A stretch of DNA of 13,531 nt, taken from contig RFJF01000469.1 in NCBI GenBank assembly GCA_003695455.1, positions 1 to 13,531 of the forward strand, in the 5' to 3' direction. Each line of letters starts with the position of its first letter. Position 1 is the first letter of the stretch. Shown piece by piece: positions 1 to 8,311 of this stretch. The notes below the pieces were generated by a model that saw nothing but the letters and a program-made list of their open reading frames with translations, was not told the origin of the DNA and did not search any database. A program made the position numbers and the translations under genes. The DNA comes from Chloroflexota bacterium (lineage in GTDB: Bacteria; Chloroflexota; Anaerolineae; 4572-78; J111).

Positions 1-2
1 CG

Positions 3-914
3 GTAACGGTGGTGCGCACCAACCCGGCCCGCTACGTGCTGCGGCTGGTGTTCAATTTGAGCCAACCGGGCGCCGCCGACCCCGGCACGCCGCATCCGGC
101 GCTCTCTAATCCGCTGGTGCGGCAGGCCATTTACCACGCCGTGGATGTGGGGTATCTCAATTCAGAGGCGTTTGACAATCGGGGCATCCCCGTGGAAACT
201 GAATTGTTCCAGCTTGGCTGCGATATTCCGCCGTTTCACGATTACAACGGCGGGCTGGCCCAGGCCGAGCTGGACGAGGCCGGCTGGGTGGTGGTCAATC
301 CCGACCCAGACTCGGATGTGCCGCCGGTGCGCCAGTGCCAGGGGTGCGGCACCGCCCCGGACGGCACGCCGCTGGTGCTCACCAGCTACACCTACCTGGA
401 ATTTGGCGACCGGATGGAAAAGGGGCATCGCCTGCTGCAGGAAATGCTGGCCGATGTGGGCATCAAGCTCGAACTGAAGGCCGTAGAAGGCGGCGAACTG
501 TGGAACACCTGGGAAAACAACGGGGTGGAAATTCGGGGGAATTTTGATGTGGATTTTTGGGATGACGGCTACTTTGGCACGGACCCCACCGATTACCTGA
601 CCAACATTTTTGACCCGCGCAGCATCCCCACCCGCGATAACCCGATTGCCGGCCTGAATGTGAGCCGTTACCGCAACCCGGAACTGGCCCCTATTTTTGA
701 TGCCCTGCACACCCCCATTCCCAACAACCGCCGCCGGGCGCTGCTCTGCGAGATTGCGCTAACGCTCTACCGGGACCGCCCGCAGATTCCGCTGCTGGCC
801 TTCCCCGATGTGTACGGCGTGAGTATTGATGTGCAGGGGGTGTTGCCGCACATTTACGACACCGTCACCTGGAACGCCGCCGACTGGCAACTGGTACGCC
901 CGGTTAACAACTGA
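3..914 (+). CDS. ABC transporter substrate-binding protein, family 5 (oligopeptide type), 3' part
   Basis: This is the C-terminal ~303 residues of a periplasmic or lipoprotein solute receptor of the SBP_bac_5 (DppA/OppA) family, which delivers peptides, nickel or sugars to an ABC importer. The frame is open to the left edge, so the true start, signal peptide and N-terminal lobe lie outside the window. Family signs are the 'LVRQAIYHAVD' helix that precedes the ligand pocket, the 'AQAELDEAGW' segment that aligns with the family's usual 'A..LL.eAGW', and the closing 'IPLLAFPDVYGVS' strand with a final 'DW.L' run. An insert near window residue 110 carries a C-x2-C pair (CQGC), possibly a disulfide. 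Full-length members have about 500-600 residues. The permease and ATPase partners would be upstream, outside the window. The substrate cannot be told from this fragment. The gene ends in TGA, and 130 nt separate it from the next gene. Confidence 0.88.
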   Translation, partial: VTVVRTNPARYVLRLVFNLSQPGAADPGTPHPALSNPLVRQAIYHAVDVGYLNSEAFDNRGIPVETELFQLGCDIPPFHDYNGGLAQAELDEAGWVVVNPDPDSDVPPVRQCQGCGTAPDGTPLVLTSYTYLEFGDRMEKGHRLLQEMLADVGIKLELKAVEGGELWNTWENNGVEIRGNFDVDFWDDGYFGTDPTDYLTNIFDPRSIPTRDNPIAGLNVSRYRNPELAPIFDALHTPIPNNRRRALLCEIALTLYRDRPQIPLLAFPDVYGVSIDVQGVLPHIYDTVTWNAADWQLVRPVNN

Positions 915-940
915 CATACCCGGCAAACAAGCAAATAAAC

Positions 941-970
941 GTGACAACCGCTTGTTAACTGTGTTATACT
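941..970 (+). promoter_or_regulatory. Sigma70-type promoter for the sensor kinase gene
   Basis: A -35 box GTGACA (941-946, 5 of 6 to TTGACA) and a -10 box TATACT (965-970, 5 of 6) are separated by 18 nt. The -10 box is preceded by TG one base upstream (TGTTATACT, 962-970), which makes it an extended -10. The predicted transcript starts near 977, giving a leader of about 68 nt before the GTG chosen for the next gene. The promoter lies in a short AT-rich gap between GC-rich genes, which adds support. Confidence 0.7.
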
Positions 971-1029
971 GACATTGAGTGTGGGTCATTTTTGGCAGAT
1001 TTTCAACCTTGCCCACATTAGCAACCAGC

Positions 1030-1035
1030 AGAGGT
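1030..1035 (+). promoter_or_regulatory. Ribosome binding site fixing the kinase start
   Basis: AGAGGT lies 9 nt upstream of GTG at 1045. An earlier in-frame GTG at 979 coincides with the predicted transcription start and has no such site, so 1045 is preferred. Confidence 0.6.
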
Positions 1036-1044
1036 AAGCCCACT

Positions 1045-2790
1045 GTGGTCTGGACACAAAGCAAACTGAACGTGCTGCTGGTGGACAACGATGAAGCCCA
1101 CCACGCCCTCATCCGGCGCTTGCTGACCGATACAGAAGGAACCCAGATTTCGCTGGATTGGGTATCCACATACGAAGAAGGCGTTGCGCAGGTGATGCAA
1201 AACCGGCACGATGCCTACCTGATTGACTACCGGTTGGGCGGTAAATTCACCGGAATGGATTTGCTACGCGAAGCCACACAGGCGGGCTGCACGGCGCCGT
1301 TGATTTTAATTACCAGCCACGGCAACCGCGAGCTTGATTTGGCAGCCATGGAGGCCGGCGCTGCCGATTTTTTGGTCAAAGACCAAATCTCCCCGGCACT
1401 GCTGGAACGCTCCATCCGTTACGCCATCGAACGCAAACGCACCGAGCAGGAACTGCAAGAATCCCGCGAGGCGCTGGAAAGCGCCATCGCAAAACGTACC
1501 GCCGAACTGCGGGAAAAAGTTACCCAACTGGAACAGCTTGAACGGGAAAATCAGGCTTCGCTGGAGTGGCGCACCCGGCAGGTAGAAACCAGCACCCAGG
1601 TAGCGCAGGAAATTGCCGCCGCACCGGCCCTCGACGCGCTGTTTCGCTCGGTAGTTAACCGGGTGCAGGAGCGCTTTGGGTACTACCACGTGCATGTGTA
1701 CACGGTTGAAGGTGATTTTCTGGTGATGCAGGAAGGCACCGGCGGGCCGGGCCGAATGATGAAAGAAGTAGGCCACAAAATTCCTGTGGGCGCGGCCCGC
1801 AGCCTGGTTGCCAAAGCACTGCGCACCGGCGAACCGGTGCTGGTGCCCGATGTATCAAAAGACAAACGCTGGCTGCCCAACCTGTTGCTGGCCGAAACGA
1901 AATCGGAACTGGCGGTGCCCATCAAACTGGGCAATGACGTGCTGGGCGTGCTTGATGTGCAAAATGACCGCGTGGGCGGCCTGAGTCAGGAAGACCAGAT
2001 TCTGATGATGGGCCTGTGCGGGCAAATTGCGGTAGCCATTAACAACCGGCGGCTCGAACTCGAACGCCAAAAAGCCGAGGAAGCCCAGCAAAAACTCATC
2101 GAAGAGCTGGATGCGTTTGGACACACCGTGGGCCACAACCTGAAAGACCCGGTAGGGTTAATTGTGGGCTATTCGGCGCTGCTCAAAGAGCAGGCGCGCC
2201 TGCCGGAAGAATGGCAGGAATACGTCAATGCCATTGCCCGGAACGCCAACAAACTGAACACCATCATTGAAGAATTGCAACTGCTCACCGGGGTGCGTAA
2301 AGAGCAGGTTGAAACCAAACCGCTCAACATGATCCGCATCATTGCCGAAGTTCAGCAGCGGCTGGCCTATCTCATCAATGAATACGACGCCAAAATTATT
2401 GTTTCTGAGTATTGGCCGGTGGCGCTGGGCCACAAGGCGTGGGTAGAAGAGGTTTGGGCCAATTACATCAGCAACGCCATCAGAATGGGCGGTGATCCGC
2501 CGCGCGTTCACGTGGGCGCCACCGCCCAGTCTGACGGGATGATTCGCTTTTGGGTACGAGACAACGGCCCCGGCCTTAGCCCCGCCGAGCAGGCCATCGT
2601 TTTTACAGAATTCACACAGCTCAGCCAGGCCAAGTTAAAAGGCCACGGGCTGGGCCTGTCGGTGGTGCAGCGAATTGTTACCAAACTGGGCGGTGAAGTC
2701 GGCGTTTCCAGCGACGGCGTGCCCGGCGAAGGTTGCATGTTCTCTTTCACCCTGCCCGGCATCCACAAAAAACCAAAAGGCCACCTCTGA
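1045..2790 (+). CDS. Sensor histidine kinase with N-terminal receiver and GAF domains
   Basis: A cytoplasmic signalling kinase of 581 residues with no membrane segment. Residues ~8-125 are a CheY-like receiver with acidic pocket D14/D16, phosphoacceptor D61 (in LIDYRLGG), T90 and K112 all present. Residues ~128-185 form a charged coiled coil. Residues ~188-340 are a GAF domain, the likely ligand or redox sensor. Residues ~350-415 are a HisKA domain with phosphorylated H364 (GHNLKDP, compare SHDLRAP). Residues ~430-570 are the HATPase domain with N-box N477, G1 box DNGPG (506-510) and G2 box GHGLGL. Because the receiver is at the N-terminus, it probably acts as an input phosphorylated by another kinase, modulating the C-terminal kinase, not as an output. 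Start GTG 1045 rests on the promoter and ribosome site upstream; GTG 979 would add 22 residues. A betaine-type transporter follows after 55 nt, so control of osmolyte uptake is a reasonable guess, not proven. Confidence 0.9.
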   Translation: MVWTQSKLNVLLVDNDEAHHALIRRLLTDTEGTQISLDWVSTYEEGVAQVMQNRHDAYLIDYRLGGKFTGMDLLREATQAGCTAPLILITSHGNRELDLAAMEAGAADFLVKDQISPALLERSIRYAIERKRTEQELQESREALESAIAKRTAELREKVTQLEQLERENQASLEWRTRQVETSTQVAQEIAAAPALDALFRSVVNRVQERFGYYHVHVYTVEGDFLVMQEGTGGPGRMMKEVGHKIPVGAARSLVAKALRTGEPVLVPDVSKDKRWLPNLLLAETKSELAVPIKLGNDVLGVLDVQNDRVGGLSQEDQILMMGLCGQIAVAINNRRLELERQKAEEAQQKLIEELDAFGHTVGHNLKDPVGLIVGYSALLKEQARLPEEWQEYVNAIARNANKLNTIIEELQLLTGVRKEQVETKPLNMIRIIAEVQQRLAYLINEYDAKIIVSEYWPVALGHKAWVEEVWANYISNAIRMGGDPPRVHVGATAQSDGMIRFWVRDNGPGLSPAEQAIVFTEFTQLSQAKLKGHGLGLSVVQRIVTKLGGEVGVSSDGVPGEGCMFSFTLPGIHKKPKGHL

Positions 2791-2793
2791 AAA

Positions 2794-2820
2794 TGGACAT
2801 TTCTTCAAAACATCTATACT
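2794..2820 (+). promoter_or_regulatory. Possible promoter upstream of the betaine-type ATPase gene
   Basis: TGGACA (2794-2799, 5 of 6 to TTGACA) and TATACT (2815-2820) are spaced by only 15 nt, shorter than the usual 17, so its strength is doubtful. It lies directly after the kinase stop codon in a 55-nt gap and would give a leader of about 19 nt. It could give the transporter a second transcription start beside read-through from the kinase gene. Confidence 0.4.
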
Positions 2821-2829
2821 ATTCGCATC

Positions 2830-2835
2830 AGGGGG
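2830..2835 (+). promoter_or_regulatory. Ribosome binding site fixing the ATPase start
   Basis: AGGGGG lies 10 nt upstream of ATG 2846. The reading frame is open much further upstream, into the kinase gene, but homology to ProV-type ATPases begins only after this ATG. Confidence 0.6.
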
Positions 2836-2845
2836 AACGCCGCCA

Positions 2846-4078
2846 ATGACCCAGCCCAAATCAGACGCCCAGATTCTGTGCAAAAATGTTTGGAAGGTGT
2901 TTGGCCCGCGCCCGGAACAGGTACGCCAACTGGATGCCGGCCTCACCAAAGATGAAATTCTGGCCCAAACCGGCCACGTGGTGGCCGTAAAAGATGTTTC
3001 GTTTGAGGTGCAAAAGGGCGAAATTTTTGTAGTGATGGGCCTGAGCGGCAGCGGGAAATCTACGCTGGTGCGCTGCATTTCGCGGTTGATTGAACCCACC
3101 GACGGCCACGTGTGGGTGGACGGCGATGACATTCTGGCGATGAGCCGTAAACAACTCCGCGCCCTGCGCCGCCACAAAATGAGCATGGTTTTTCAGCATT
3201 TTGGCCTGTTCCCCCACCGCAAAATCATTGACAATGTGGCCTACGGGTTGGAAGTGCAAGGCATCAAAAAAGCCGAACGCCACGCCCGCGCCCGCGAAGT
3301 GCTGGAGTTGGTGGGGTTGGCCGGCTGGGAAAATCACTACCCCGGCGAACTCAGCGGGGGGATGCAGCAGCGGGTTGGCATTGCCCGCGCACTGGCCGTT
3401 GACCCCGAAATCATGCTGTTCGATGAGCCGTTCAGCGCACTGGACCCCCTCATTCGGCGTGAAATGCAGGACGAACTGCTGGCCCTGCAAAAAATGATGC
3501 ACAAAACCATCATTTTTATCACCCACGATTTTCTGGAAGCCGTCAAACTGGGTGACCGGATTGCCATTATGAAAGACGGCCAAGTGGTGCAGATTGGCAC
3601 CCCCGCGCAGGTGGTGATGAATCCGGCCACCGATTACGTGCGCGAGTTCACCAAAGACGTGCCGCGCTCGCGGGTAATTACCGCGCAAAACGTGATGCAG
3701 CCGCCACCGGTGGTGGCCTCGCCCACCGATGCCGCCGAGGCGGTAGCCCAAAAACTGGCCCGGTTTGAGTGCGTTGCCGCCTGCGTGCAGGACGAGCAGG
3801 GCCACTTTCTGGGCCTGCTGCCCCGCGAACATTTGGCAGACCCACCGCAATACAACGGCGACGACCTGCAATCGTTGCTGGTTGACGACTGCCCCACCAT
3901 CACCCCCGATACCCTGCTGGTGGAACTCATCCGGCTGACGATGAACAGCGACGCCCCCCTGCCGGTCATCAACAAACAGAACCGGCTGGCCGGCGTGGTA
4001 GACCGCTCAATGGTGATGGCGGCGCTGGCTACTCCCGCTGAAGCCGCCGACTCAGAAGAAAAGCCCACCCTCCAATGA
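2846..4078 (+). CDS. proV: Glycine betaine/proline-type ABC importer ATPase with CBS domains
   Basis: ATP-hydrolysing subunit of a compatible-solute importer (ProV/OpuAA family), on the inner face of the membrane; 410 residues, close to the family's ~400. The N-terminal extension (residues ~10-45, NVWKVFG...) before the first strand is typical of this family. Walker A is GLSGSGKST (65-73), the Q-loop is Q117, the signature is LSGGM (169-173), Walker B is LFDEP with catalytic E194, and the switch is H227. Residues ~275-395 form two CBS domains; the second ends in RLAGVVDRS. In OpuA the CBS pair gates transport by ionic strength, so the same osmotic gating is likely here. The tail is acidic (AADSEE). 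The stop overlaps the permease start (ATGA), implying translational coupling. The substrate could be betaine, proline, choline or a related osmolyte; the sequence alone does not decide. Confidence 0.93.
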   Translation: MTQPKSDAQILCKNVWKVFGPRPEQVRQLDAGLTKDEILAQTGHVVAVKDVSFEVQKGEIFVVMGLSGSGKSTLVRCISRLIEPTDGHVWVDGDDILAMSRKQLRALRRHKMSMVFQHFGLFPHRKIIDNVAYGLEVQGIKKAERHARAREVLELVGLAGWENHYPGELSGGMQQRVGIARALAVDPEIMLFDEPFSALDPLIRREMQDELLALQKMMHKTIIFITHDFLEAVKLGDRIAIMKDGQVVQIGTPAQVVMNPATDYVREFTKDVPRSRVITAQNVMQPPPVVASPTDAAEAVAQKLARFECVAACVQDEQGHFLGLLPREHLADPPQYNGDDLQSLLVDDCPTITPDTLLVELIRLTMNSDAPLPVINKQNRLAGVVDRSMVMAALATPAEAADSEEKPTLQ

Positions 4079-6222
4079 TCAACTGGCAATCGCTCAGCAG
4101 CCGCGCAGCCGTCAACAAGCGCGATATTCTGGCGCTGGCGGCGCTGTTTGTCATTATTTTTTTACTGCCCCTGCTCTTTGCCCAACTGCCGCTCAACGTC
4201 AGCCACTTTCCGGAGGCGTTGAATCTGCATCTGCGCCAGCCGATTGACCAGTTTCAGGATTGGGTGGTGGGGCATCGCGCCACAAGCCCCGCGTTTGTCT
4301 ACTTTTTTGACCCCGTGAGCGATGCGATTGATTGGGGCATCCGGCGGGCCGAAGATTTTTTACTGGGCACGCCCTGGCCGGTGATTCTGCTGGCCGCGTT
4401 TTTGCTGGGGCAGTGGGCCGGCGGCCTGCGCGTGGCCCTGCTCTCGGTGGCGGGGCTGGTATTTATGGGCGGCGTGGGCCTGTGGACAGAAAGCCTGCAA
4501 ACCCTGGCCCTGATGCTGGTGGCGGTGCTGATTTCGCTGGCTATCGGCATCCCGCTGGGCATTTTGGCCGCAAGATACGACCGGCTGGATTCCCTGCTGC
4601 GGCCGGTGCTTGACGCCATGCAAACCATGCCCGCCTTTGTGTACCTTATTCCGGTACTGCTCTTTTTTGGCATTGCCCGCGTGCCCAGCGTGGTAGCCAC
4701 GGTCATTTACGCCCTGCCGCCCGCCATTCGGCTGACCAATCTGGGCATCCGGCAGGTGCCGGGCGCCACCGTCGAGGCGGCGCGCTCGTTTGGCTCAACC
4801 CCGCGCCAAACGCTGGTCAAGGTTCAGCTTCCGCTGGCCCGGCCAACCATCATGGCCGGCGTCAACCAAACCATTATGATGGCGCTGGGCATTGTGGTGA
4901 TTGCCGCGCTGATTGGCGCGGGGGGGCTGGGCCGCGAGGTACTCATCTCGTTGCAGCGGCTGCGGGTGGGGCAGGGCCTCATGGCCGGGCTGGCCATTGT
5001 TTTTATGGCGATTATTCTGGACCGGATTAGCCAGGGATTTGCCCGGCAGGAACTGGCCTCTACCAACCGGGGGGCAGGCCGGTTTGTGCTTTTGCCGCAA
5101 AGCTGGGCCAAATTTGGCCCGGCCCGCGCCCTCGAAGGGCTACTGCAGGCCGGCCTGCGGCAGGCCGCCGCTTTTGCCCGGCTGCTGGCCGATGGGCTGG
5201 CCTCGGTGGCCGGGGCGGGCTTGCGGTTGTTCGGTCTGAACGATGCCGCCGCCGCGCTGGCTTCCCAATTCCGGCGGCACAGTTTTTTCATCGGCGCTGT
5301 TTTTCTGCTGGCGGTTGCGCTGGCCGTTACGGCGGTTTTTCCCGCCGGAGATTTTCCGCAGGCGTGGCAGTTCGATTTGACCCGCCCCGTGGACAACGCC
5401 GTTAGCTGGATGCGCGACAACCTGTACCAGATTGGCGATTTGCCCCTGGGCACCGGCCCGCTCAGCGATTTTCTGGTGATTTACGGCCTCAACCCGCTCA
5501 GAAATTTTCTGCAAAACTGGCTGCCGTGGCCGCTGGTCATTCTGGGAGTAACCCTGCTTGTCTATCTGGCTGCCGGCGGGCGGCTGGCAATTTTCTCGGC
5601 GGCGGGGCTGTTTGTGATTGGACTGCTGGGCATGTGGGATATGGCGATGGACACGCTCAGCCAGGTAATTGTGGCAGTGGCCGTGACCGCGCTGATTGCC
5701 CTGCCGCTGGGCGTGTTGAGCGCCCGCAGCGATGCCGTTGAACTGACCCTGCGCCCGGTGCTGGATTTACTGCAAACCATTCCGCCGTTTGTATACCTGG
5801 TGCCGGTAATTATGCTTTTTAACATTGGGCGCGTGCCGGGCATTATTGCCTCGGTGTTGTACGCCCTGCCGCCCGGTATCCGGCTGACCAACCTGGGCAT
5901 CCGGCAGGTCAGCCACAGCGCCGTCGAGGCCTCGCAGGCATTTGGGGCCACAGGGCGGCAAACGCTGTTCAAGGTTCAGCTTCCGCTGGCCCTGCCCTCA
6001 ATTATGATGGGCGTAAACCAGATTGTGATGATGGTGCTGGCCATGGTCATCATTTCCGGGCTGGTGGGTGGCGGAGGGCTGGGGCTAGAGGCCGTAACCG
6101 GGCTGGCAAAAAACCAGACCGGCCGCGGCATCGAGGCCGGGTTAGCCATTGTGATTCTGGCAATGATTATGGACCGGGCCACGCAAGCCTGGGTAAAACG
6201 CCGCCAAAAGTATTTGAAGTAA
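4075..6222 (+). CDS. proW: Double-length ProW-type permease (two fused permease modules)
   Basis: Membrane subunit of the betaine/proline-type importer, 715 residues, about twice the usual ProW/OpuAB length. It holds two complete BPD_transp_1 modules, residues ~1-325 and ~400-715. Each has an N-terminal membrane segment (about 16-38 and 403-425), a spacer with conserved DNAVSWM-like or DAIDWGI sequence, a core of several helices, and its own ATPase-coupling EAA loop: [14 protein letters not shown] starting at E234, and [14 protein letters not shown] starting at E618. The modules are offset by 384 residues. They are joined by an Ala/Leu-rich linker (~325-400). The usual ProW acts as a homodimer; here one chain should supply both halves, so the complex would be one permease with two ATPases. 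It starts on the ATGA overlap with the ATPase gene. Fused permeases of this family may occur in other bacteria, so the architecture is unusual but not claimed to be unique. Confidence 0.92.
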   Translation: MINWQSLSSRAAVNKRDILALAALFVIIFLLPLLFAQLPLNVSHFPEALNLHLRQPIDQFQDWVVGHRATSPAFVYFFDPVSDAIDWGIRRAEDFLLGTPWPVILLAAFLLGQWAGGLRVALLSVAGLVFMGGVGLWTESLQTLALMLVAVLISLAIGIPLGILAARYDRLDSLLRPVLDAMQTMPAFVYLIPVLLFFGIARVPSVVATVIYALPPAIRLTNLGIRQVPGATVEAARSFGSTPRQTLVKVQLPLARPTIMAGVNQTIMMALGIVVIAALIGAGGLGREVLISLQRLRVGQGLMAGLAIVFMAIILDRISQGFARQELASTNRGAGRFVLLPQSWAKFGPARALEGLLQAGLRQAAAFARLLADGLASVAGAGLRLFGLNDAAAALASQFRRHSFFIGAVFLLAVALAVTAVFPAGDFPQAWQFDLTRPVDNAVSWMRDNLYQIGDLPLGTGPLSDFLVIYGLNPLRNFLQNWLPWPLVILGVTLLVYLAAGGRLAIFSAAGLFVIGLLGMWDMAMDTLSQVIVAVAVTALIALPLGVLSARSDAVELTLRPVLDLLQTIPPFVYLVPVIMLFNIGRVPGIIASVLYALPPGIRLTNLGIRQVSHSAVEASQAFGATGRQTLFKVQLPLALPSIMMGVNQIVMMVLAMVIISGLVGGGGLGLEAVTGLAKNQTGRGIEAGLAIVILAMIMDRATQAWVKRRQKYLK

Positions 6223-6232
6223 CGGGTGAACT

Positions 6233-6916
6233 ATGTACGCGCTGCTCATTGCCGATGACTCCGATGATGTAGCCCTCTTTTCGCTGGCGCTCCAGCGGGC
6301 GGGGCTGTCTGTGACCACCGGCAACAACCTGGAACGGGCCATGCAAAGCTGGCTCAAGCGGCCCGCCGATATTGTGCTGGTAGCCCTGCCGCAAGTAGAA
6401 CCACACACCATCATCCGCCGGGTGCGCGCCGAAGCGCACGTGCCGTTGATTGTGGCGGTTGATTCGCTGACCGACCGGCTGCACGCCGAACTGCTCCGGC
6501 AGGGCGCAGATTTGGTGGTTGCCCTGCCCACCAGCCTCAAATTGCTGATTGCCCAGATTGGCGTGCTCATGCGCCGCACCAACACCGTGCCCGCCTTTAG
6601 CCTGCCCACACTCGGCGCTAACGGTTTCTCGCTGGACCCCACCACCCGCACGGTCACCGTCAGCGATAAGCCGCCCCAGCGGCTCACGCACCTGGAATTC
6701 AGGCTGCTGTACACCCTCATGCTCAACCGCGGACAGGTCATCCCCACAGAAACCATTGTGGAACACGTGTGGGGCTACACCGGCCAGGGTGACCGCGACC
6801 TGATTCGCGGGTTGGTCAGCCGGTTGCGCGCCAAGGTTGAAACTGACCCCCGCAATCCCCGCTGGATTGTCACCACCCCCGGCATTGGCTACGCCTTCAG
6901 CGACGACCCGGACTGA
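6233..6916 (+). CDS. OmpR-family DNA-binding regulator with degenerate receiver domain
   Basis: A likely transcription factor of 227 residues. Residues ~1-112 have the fold pattern of a CheY-like receiver, and residues ~125-223 are an OmpR/PhoB-type winged helix (LTHLEFRLLYTLM, then the VSRLRAKVE recognition helix and a final GIGYAF hairpin). The acidic pair near the N-terminus remains (D8, D9), but the phosphoacceptor position is alanine (A51 in IVLVALP), the conserved Thr is valine (V76) and the conserved Lys is leucine (L98 in ALP, compare VKP). It therefore should not respond to phosphorylation and probably works constitutively, as a dimer, or by binding a ligand. It starts 10 nt after the permease stop, with only a weak GGGTGA site (6224-6229), so it belongs to the transporter transcript. 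Autoregulation of that operon or control of the channel and receptor genes nearby is an inference. Confidence 0.88.
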   Translation: MYALLIADDSDDVALFSLALQRAGLSVTTGNNLERAMQSWLKRPADIVLVALPQVEPHTIIRRVRAEAHVPLIVAVDSLTDRLHAELLRQGADLVVALPTSLKLLIAQIGVLMRRTNTVPAFSLPTLGANGFSLDPTTRTVTVSDKPPQRLTHLEFRLLYTLMLNRGQVIPTETIVEHVWGYTGQGDRDLIRGLVSRLRAKVETDPRNPRWIVTTPGIGYAFSDDPD

Positions 6917-6930
6917 ACAACACGCCCCGG

Positions 6931-6960
6931 TTGCCGCGCCCGCAATCTGCCCGCTATAAT
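6931..6960 (+). promoter_or_regulatory. Putative promoter for the mechanosensitive channel gene
   Basis: TTGCCG (6931-6936, 4 of 6) and a perfect TATAAT (6955-6960) are separated by 18 nt. It lies 14 nt after the regulator stop and about 120 nt before the channel ATG, giving a long leader that contains the dyad at 6987-7015. Confidence 0.5.
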
Positions 6961-6986
6961 TTGTGTCAGAAATTAAACATCCCCGC

Positions 6987-7015
6987 CAAAATGCCACGTT
7001 TTTGGCACAATTTTG
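6987..7015. promoter_or_regulatory. Imperfect inverted repeat in the channel gene leader
   Basis: The arms are CAAAATGCCA (6987-6996) and TGGCA-caa-TTTTG (7003-7015) around a 6-nt centre; the core TGCCA/TGGCA is perfect. It sits downstream of the putative -10 box, so it could be a repressor site or a small RNA hairpin. A further TGCCAC copy follows at 7014-7019. Confidence 0.35.
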
Positions 7016-7080
7016 CCACCCTATTTAAACACCCGGCGCATACAATTTAACAAGTTTCACATCACGCAAAGGCAGGAAAG

Positions 7081-8028
7081 ATGGATATCCAACAGATTTT
7101 GGACTATTTTAAGCTTCCGGAAAAATCCTCTTCAATTCTAATTGAGACGGTTATCATCATTGGTTTGCTGTGGTTGATTCGCACGGCTGCCGTATATGTC
7201 ATCAACCATCGTATCAAAGACGTTCGGGCCAGATATACCTGGCGAAAAACCTTCACCTACGCAGCTATCACGCTGGGGGTTTTTCTGGTGGGGCGGTTGT
7301 GGTTAACCGGCATTCAATCTTTGGCAACCTATTTGGGGTTGCTGTCGGCCGGGCTGGCTATTGCCCTGCAAGGGCCGCTTTCAAATTTGGTGGGCTGGTT
7401 TTTTATTTTGTGGCGCCGCCCCTTTGAAGTTGGCGACCGGGTACAGGTTGGGCCGCACACCGGCGATGTGATTGATGTGCGTTTCTTCCAATTTACCGTG
7501 CTTGAACTGGGCAACTGGGTTGCCTCAGACCAAAGCACCGGGCGCGTGCTGCACATCCCCAACGGCACAGTGTTCAGCGAAACCGTTGCCAATTACAATC
7601 GCGGTTTTGAGTACATCTGGAACGAAATCCCGGTGCTGGTCACCTTTGAAAGTAATTGGGAACAGGCCAAAACCCTGTTACAGGAAATTGCCAACCGCCA
7701 TGCCGCCCACCTGAGCGAAGATGCCGCGCGCCGGGTTCGGCAGGCGGCCCAGCGTTTTGCCATTATCTACACCAAGCTCACGCCCATTGTGTACACCCGC
7801 GTTGAAGCCAGCGGCGTGCTGCTCACCATTCGCTACCTGGCGGAACCTCGCCTGCGGCGCAACAGCGAGCACGCCATTTGGGAAGATATTCTGCGTGAAT
7901 TTGCCCATCACCCGGACATTGAATTTGCCTACCCTACCCAGCGCACCTACCATCGCTGGCTGGATGATGAGAAAAAACCTCTGAATTTGGCAGTGGTTTC
8001 GGCGCATGAAACGCCAAACCTGAATTAA
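7081..8028 (+). CDS. MscS-family mechanosensitive channel
   Basis: A small-conductance mechanosensitive channel of the inner membrane, 315 residues (E. coli MscS has 286). It opens on membrane tension and releases solutes on hypo-osmotic shock. Membrane helices are at ~19-42, 58-78 and 81-112. The third is the pore-lining, Gly/Ala-rich helix (YLGLLSAGLAIALQGPLSNLVG), followed by the family hallmark RPFEVGDRV (113-121) that starts the beta domain. The strand HIPNGTVFSETVANYN-like (158-173) and the C-terminal alpha/beta domain up to ~290 complete the family layout. Start ATG 7081 has AAAGG at 7068-7072, 8 nt upstream. It is transcribed in the same direction as the betaine-type transporter operon 164 nt earlier, and the two functions are complementary: uptake in high salt, release on dilution. 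Confidence 0.93.
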   Translation: MDIQQILDYFKLPEKSSSILIETVIIIGLLWLIRTAAVYVINHRIKDVRARYTWRKTFTYAAITLGVFLVGRLWLTGIQSLATYLGLLSAGLAIALQGPLSNLVGWFFILWRRPFEVGDRVQVGPHTGDVIDVRFFQFTVLELGNWVASDQSTGRVLHIPNGTVFSETVANYNRGFEYIWNEIPVLVTFESNWEQAKTLLQEIANRHAAHLSEDAARRVRQAAQRFAIIYTKLTPIVYTRVEASGVLLTIRYLAEPRLRRNSEHAIWEDILREFAHHPDIEFAYPTQRTYHRWLDDEKKPLNLAVVSAHETPNLN

Positions 8029-8109
8029 CCCTTCCGGTCAGGAGCTTTTCAGTCAAAGTCTTGTAATTTGTGCAGGAAAATTATGTGCAGCCGAGATACA
8101 AGAATTATA

Positions 8110-8130
8110 GAGTAAGGAGTAGAGAGTAGG
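8110..8130. repeat. Heptamer tandem repeat, GAGTARR x3
   Basis: Three consecutive 7-nt units, GAGTAAG, GAGTAGA and GAGTAGG, in the gap downstream of the channel gene. Compare the other 7-nt arrays at 11109-11150, 13421-13441 and 13485-13512. Confidence 0.75.
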
Positions 8131-8192
8131 CGCTGCCCGGCATTAACCAAACACTGAACGCCCTGTAATTCAACCGGGATTCAAAAAATATC

Positions 8193-8221
8193 ATGCCACC
8201 CGCCACTTTTATACATAAAAT
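8193..8221 (+). promoter_or_regulatory. Possible promoter of the zinc-ribbon/YitT operon
   Basis: ATGCCA (8193-8198, 4 of 6 to TTGACA) and TAAAAT (8216-8221, 5 of 6 to TATAAT) are spaced by 17 nt, about 90 nt before the start codon. AT-rich surroundings make chance matches likely. A dyad TTTTAT-ac-ATAAAA (8207-8220) overlaps the -10 box and could be an operator. Confidence 0.3.
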
Positions 8222-8311
8222 ATACAGTTTTGCCACGTAATTTGTACACCTGTTGCCGATAATAGAAATGCGTTTTTAACTCCATCTTAAGCATTTTTTA
8301 AGGAAGAAACT

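Larger units (their letters stand above)
8029..8311. other. AT-rich intergenic region with repeats and promoter-like elements
   Basis: A 283-nt gap without a convincing gene. It contains a three-unit 7-nt tandem repeat (8110-8130), a small dyad (8207-8220), a TATACA pair 11 bp apart (8210-8215 and 8221-8226), and promoter-like boxes. I see no clear terminator hairpin after the channel gene. Confidence 0.6.

Noticed and set aside
979..1044. A 22-residue N-terminal extension of the kinase from GTG 979.
   Set aside because: It would begin at about the predicted transcription start, has no ribosome site, and adds residues before the first receiver strand that do not belong to the domain.
2861..3871. 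A 336-residue minus-strand open frame.
   Set aside because: It is antisense to the clear ProV-type ATPase gene and is dominated by His/Gly/Ala/Gln with no motif.
7003..7016. A sigma54-like -24/-12 promoter (TGGCAC then TTGC) upstream of the channel gene.
   Set aside because: The GG and GC dinucleotides are 9 nt apart instead of the strict 10, the elements are part of an inverted repeat, and sigma54 is generally not expected in the inferred phylum.
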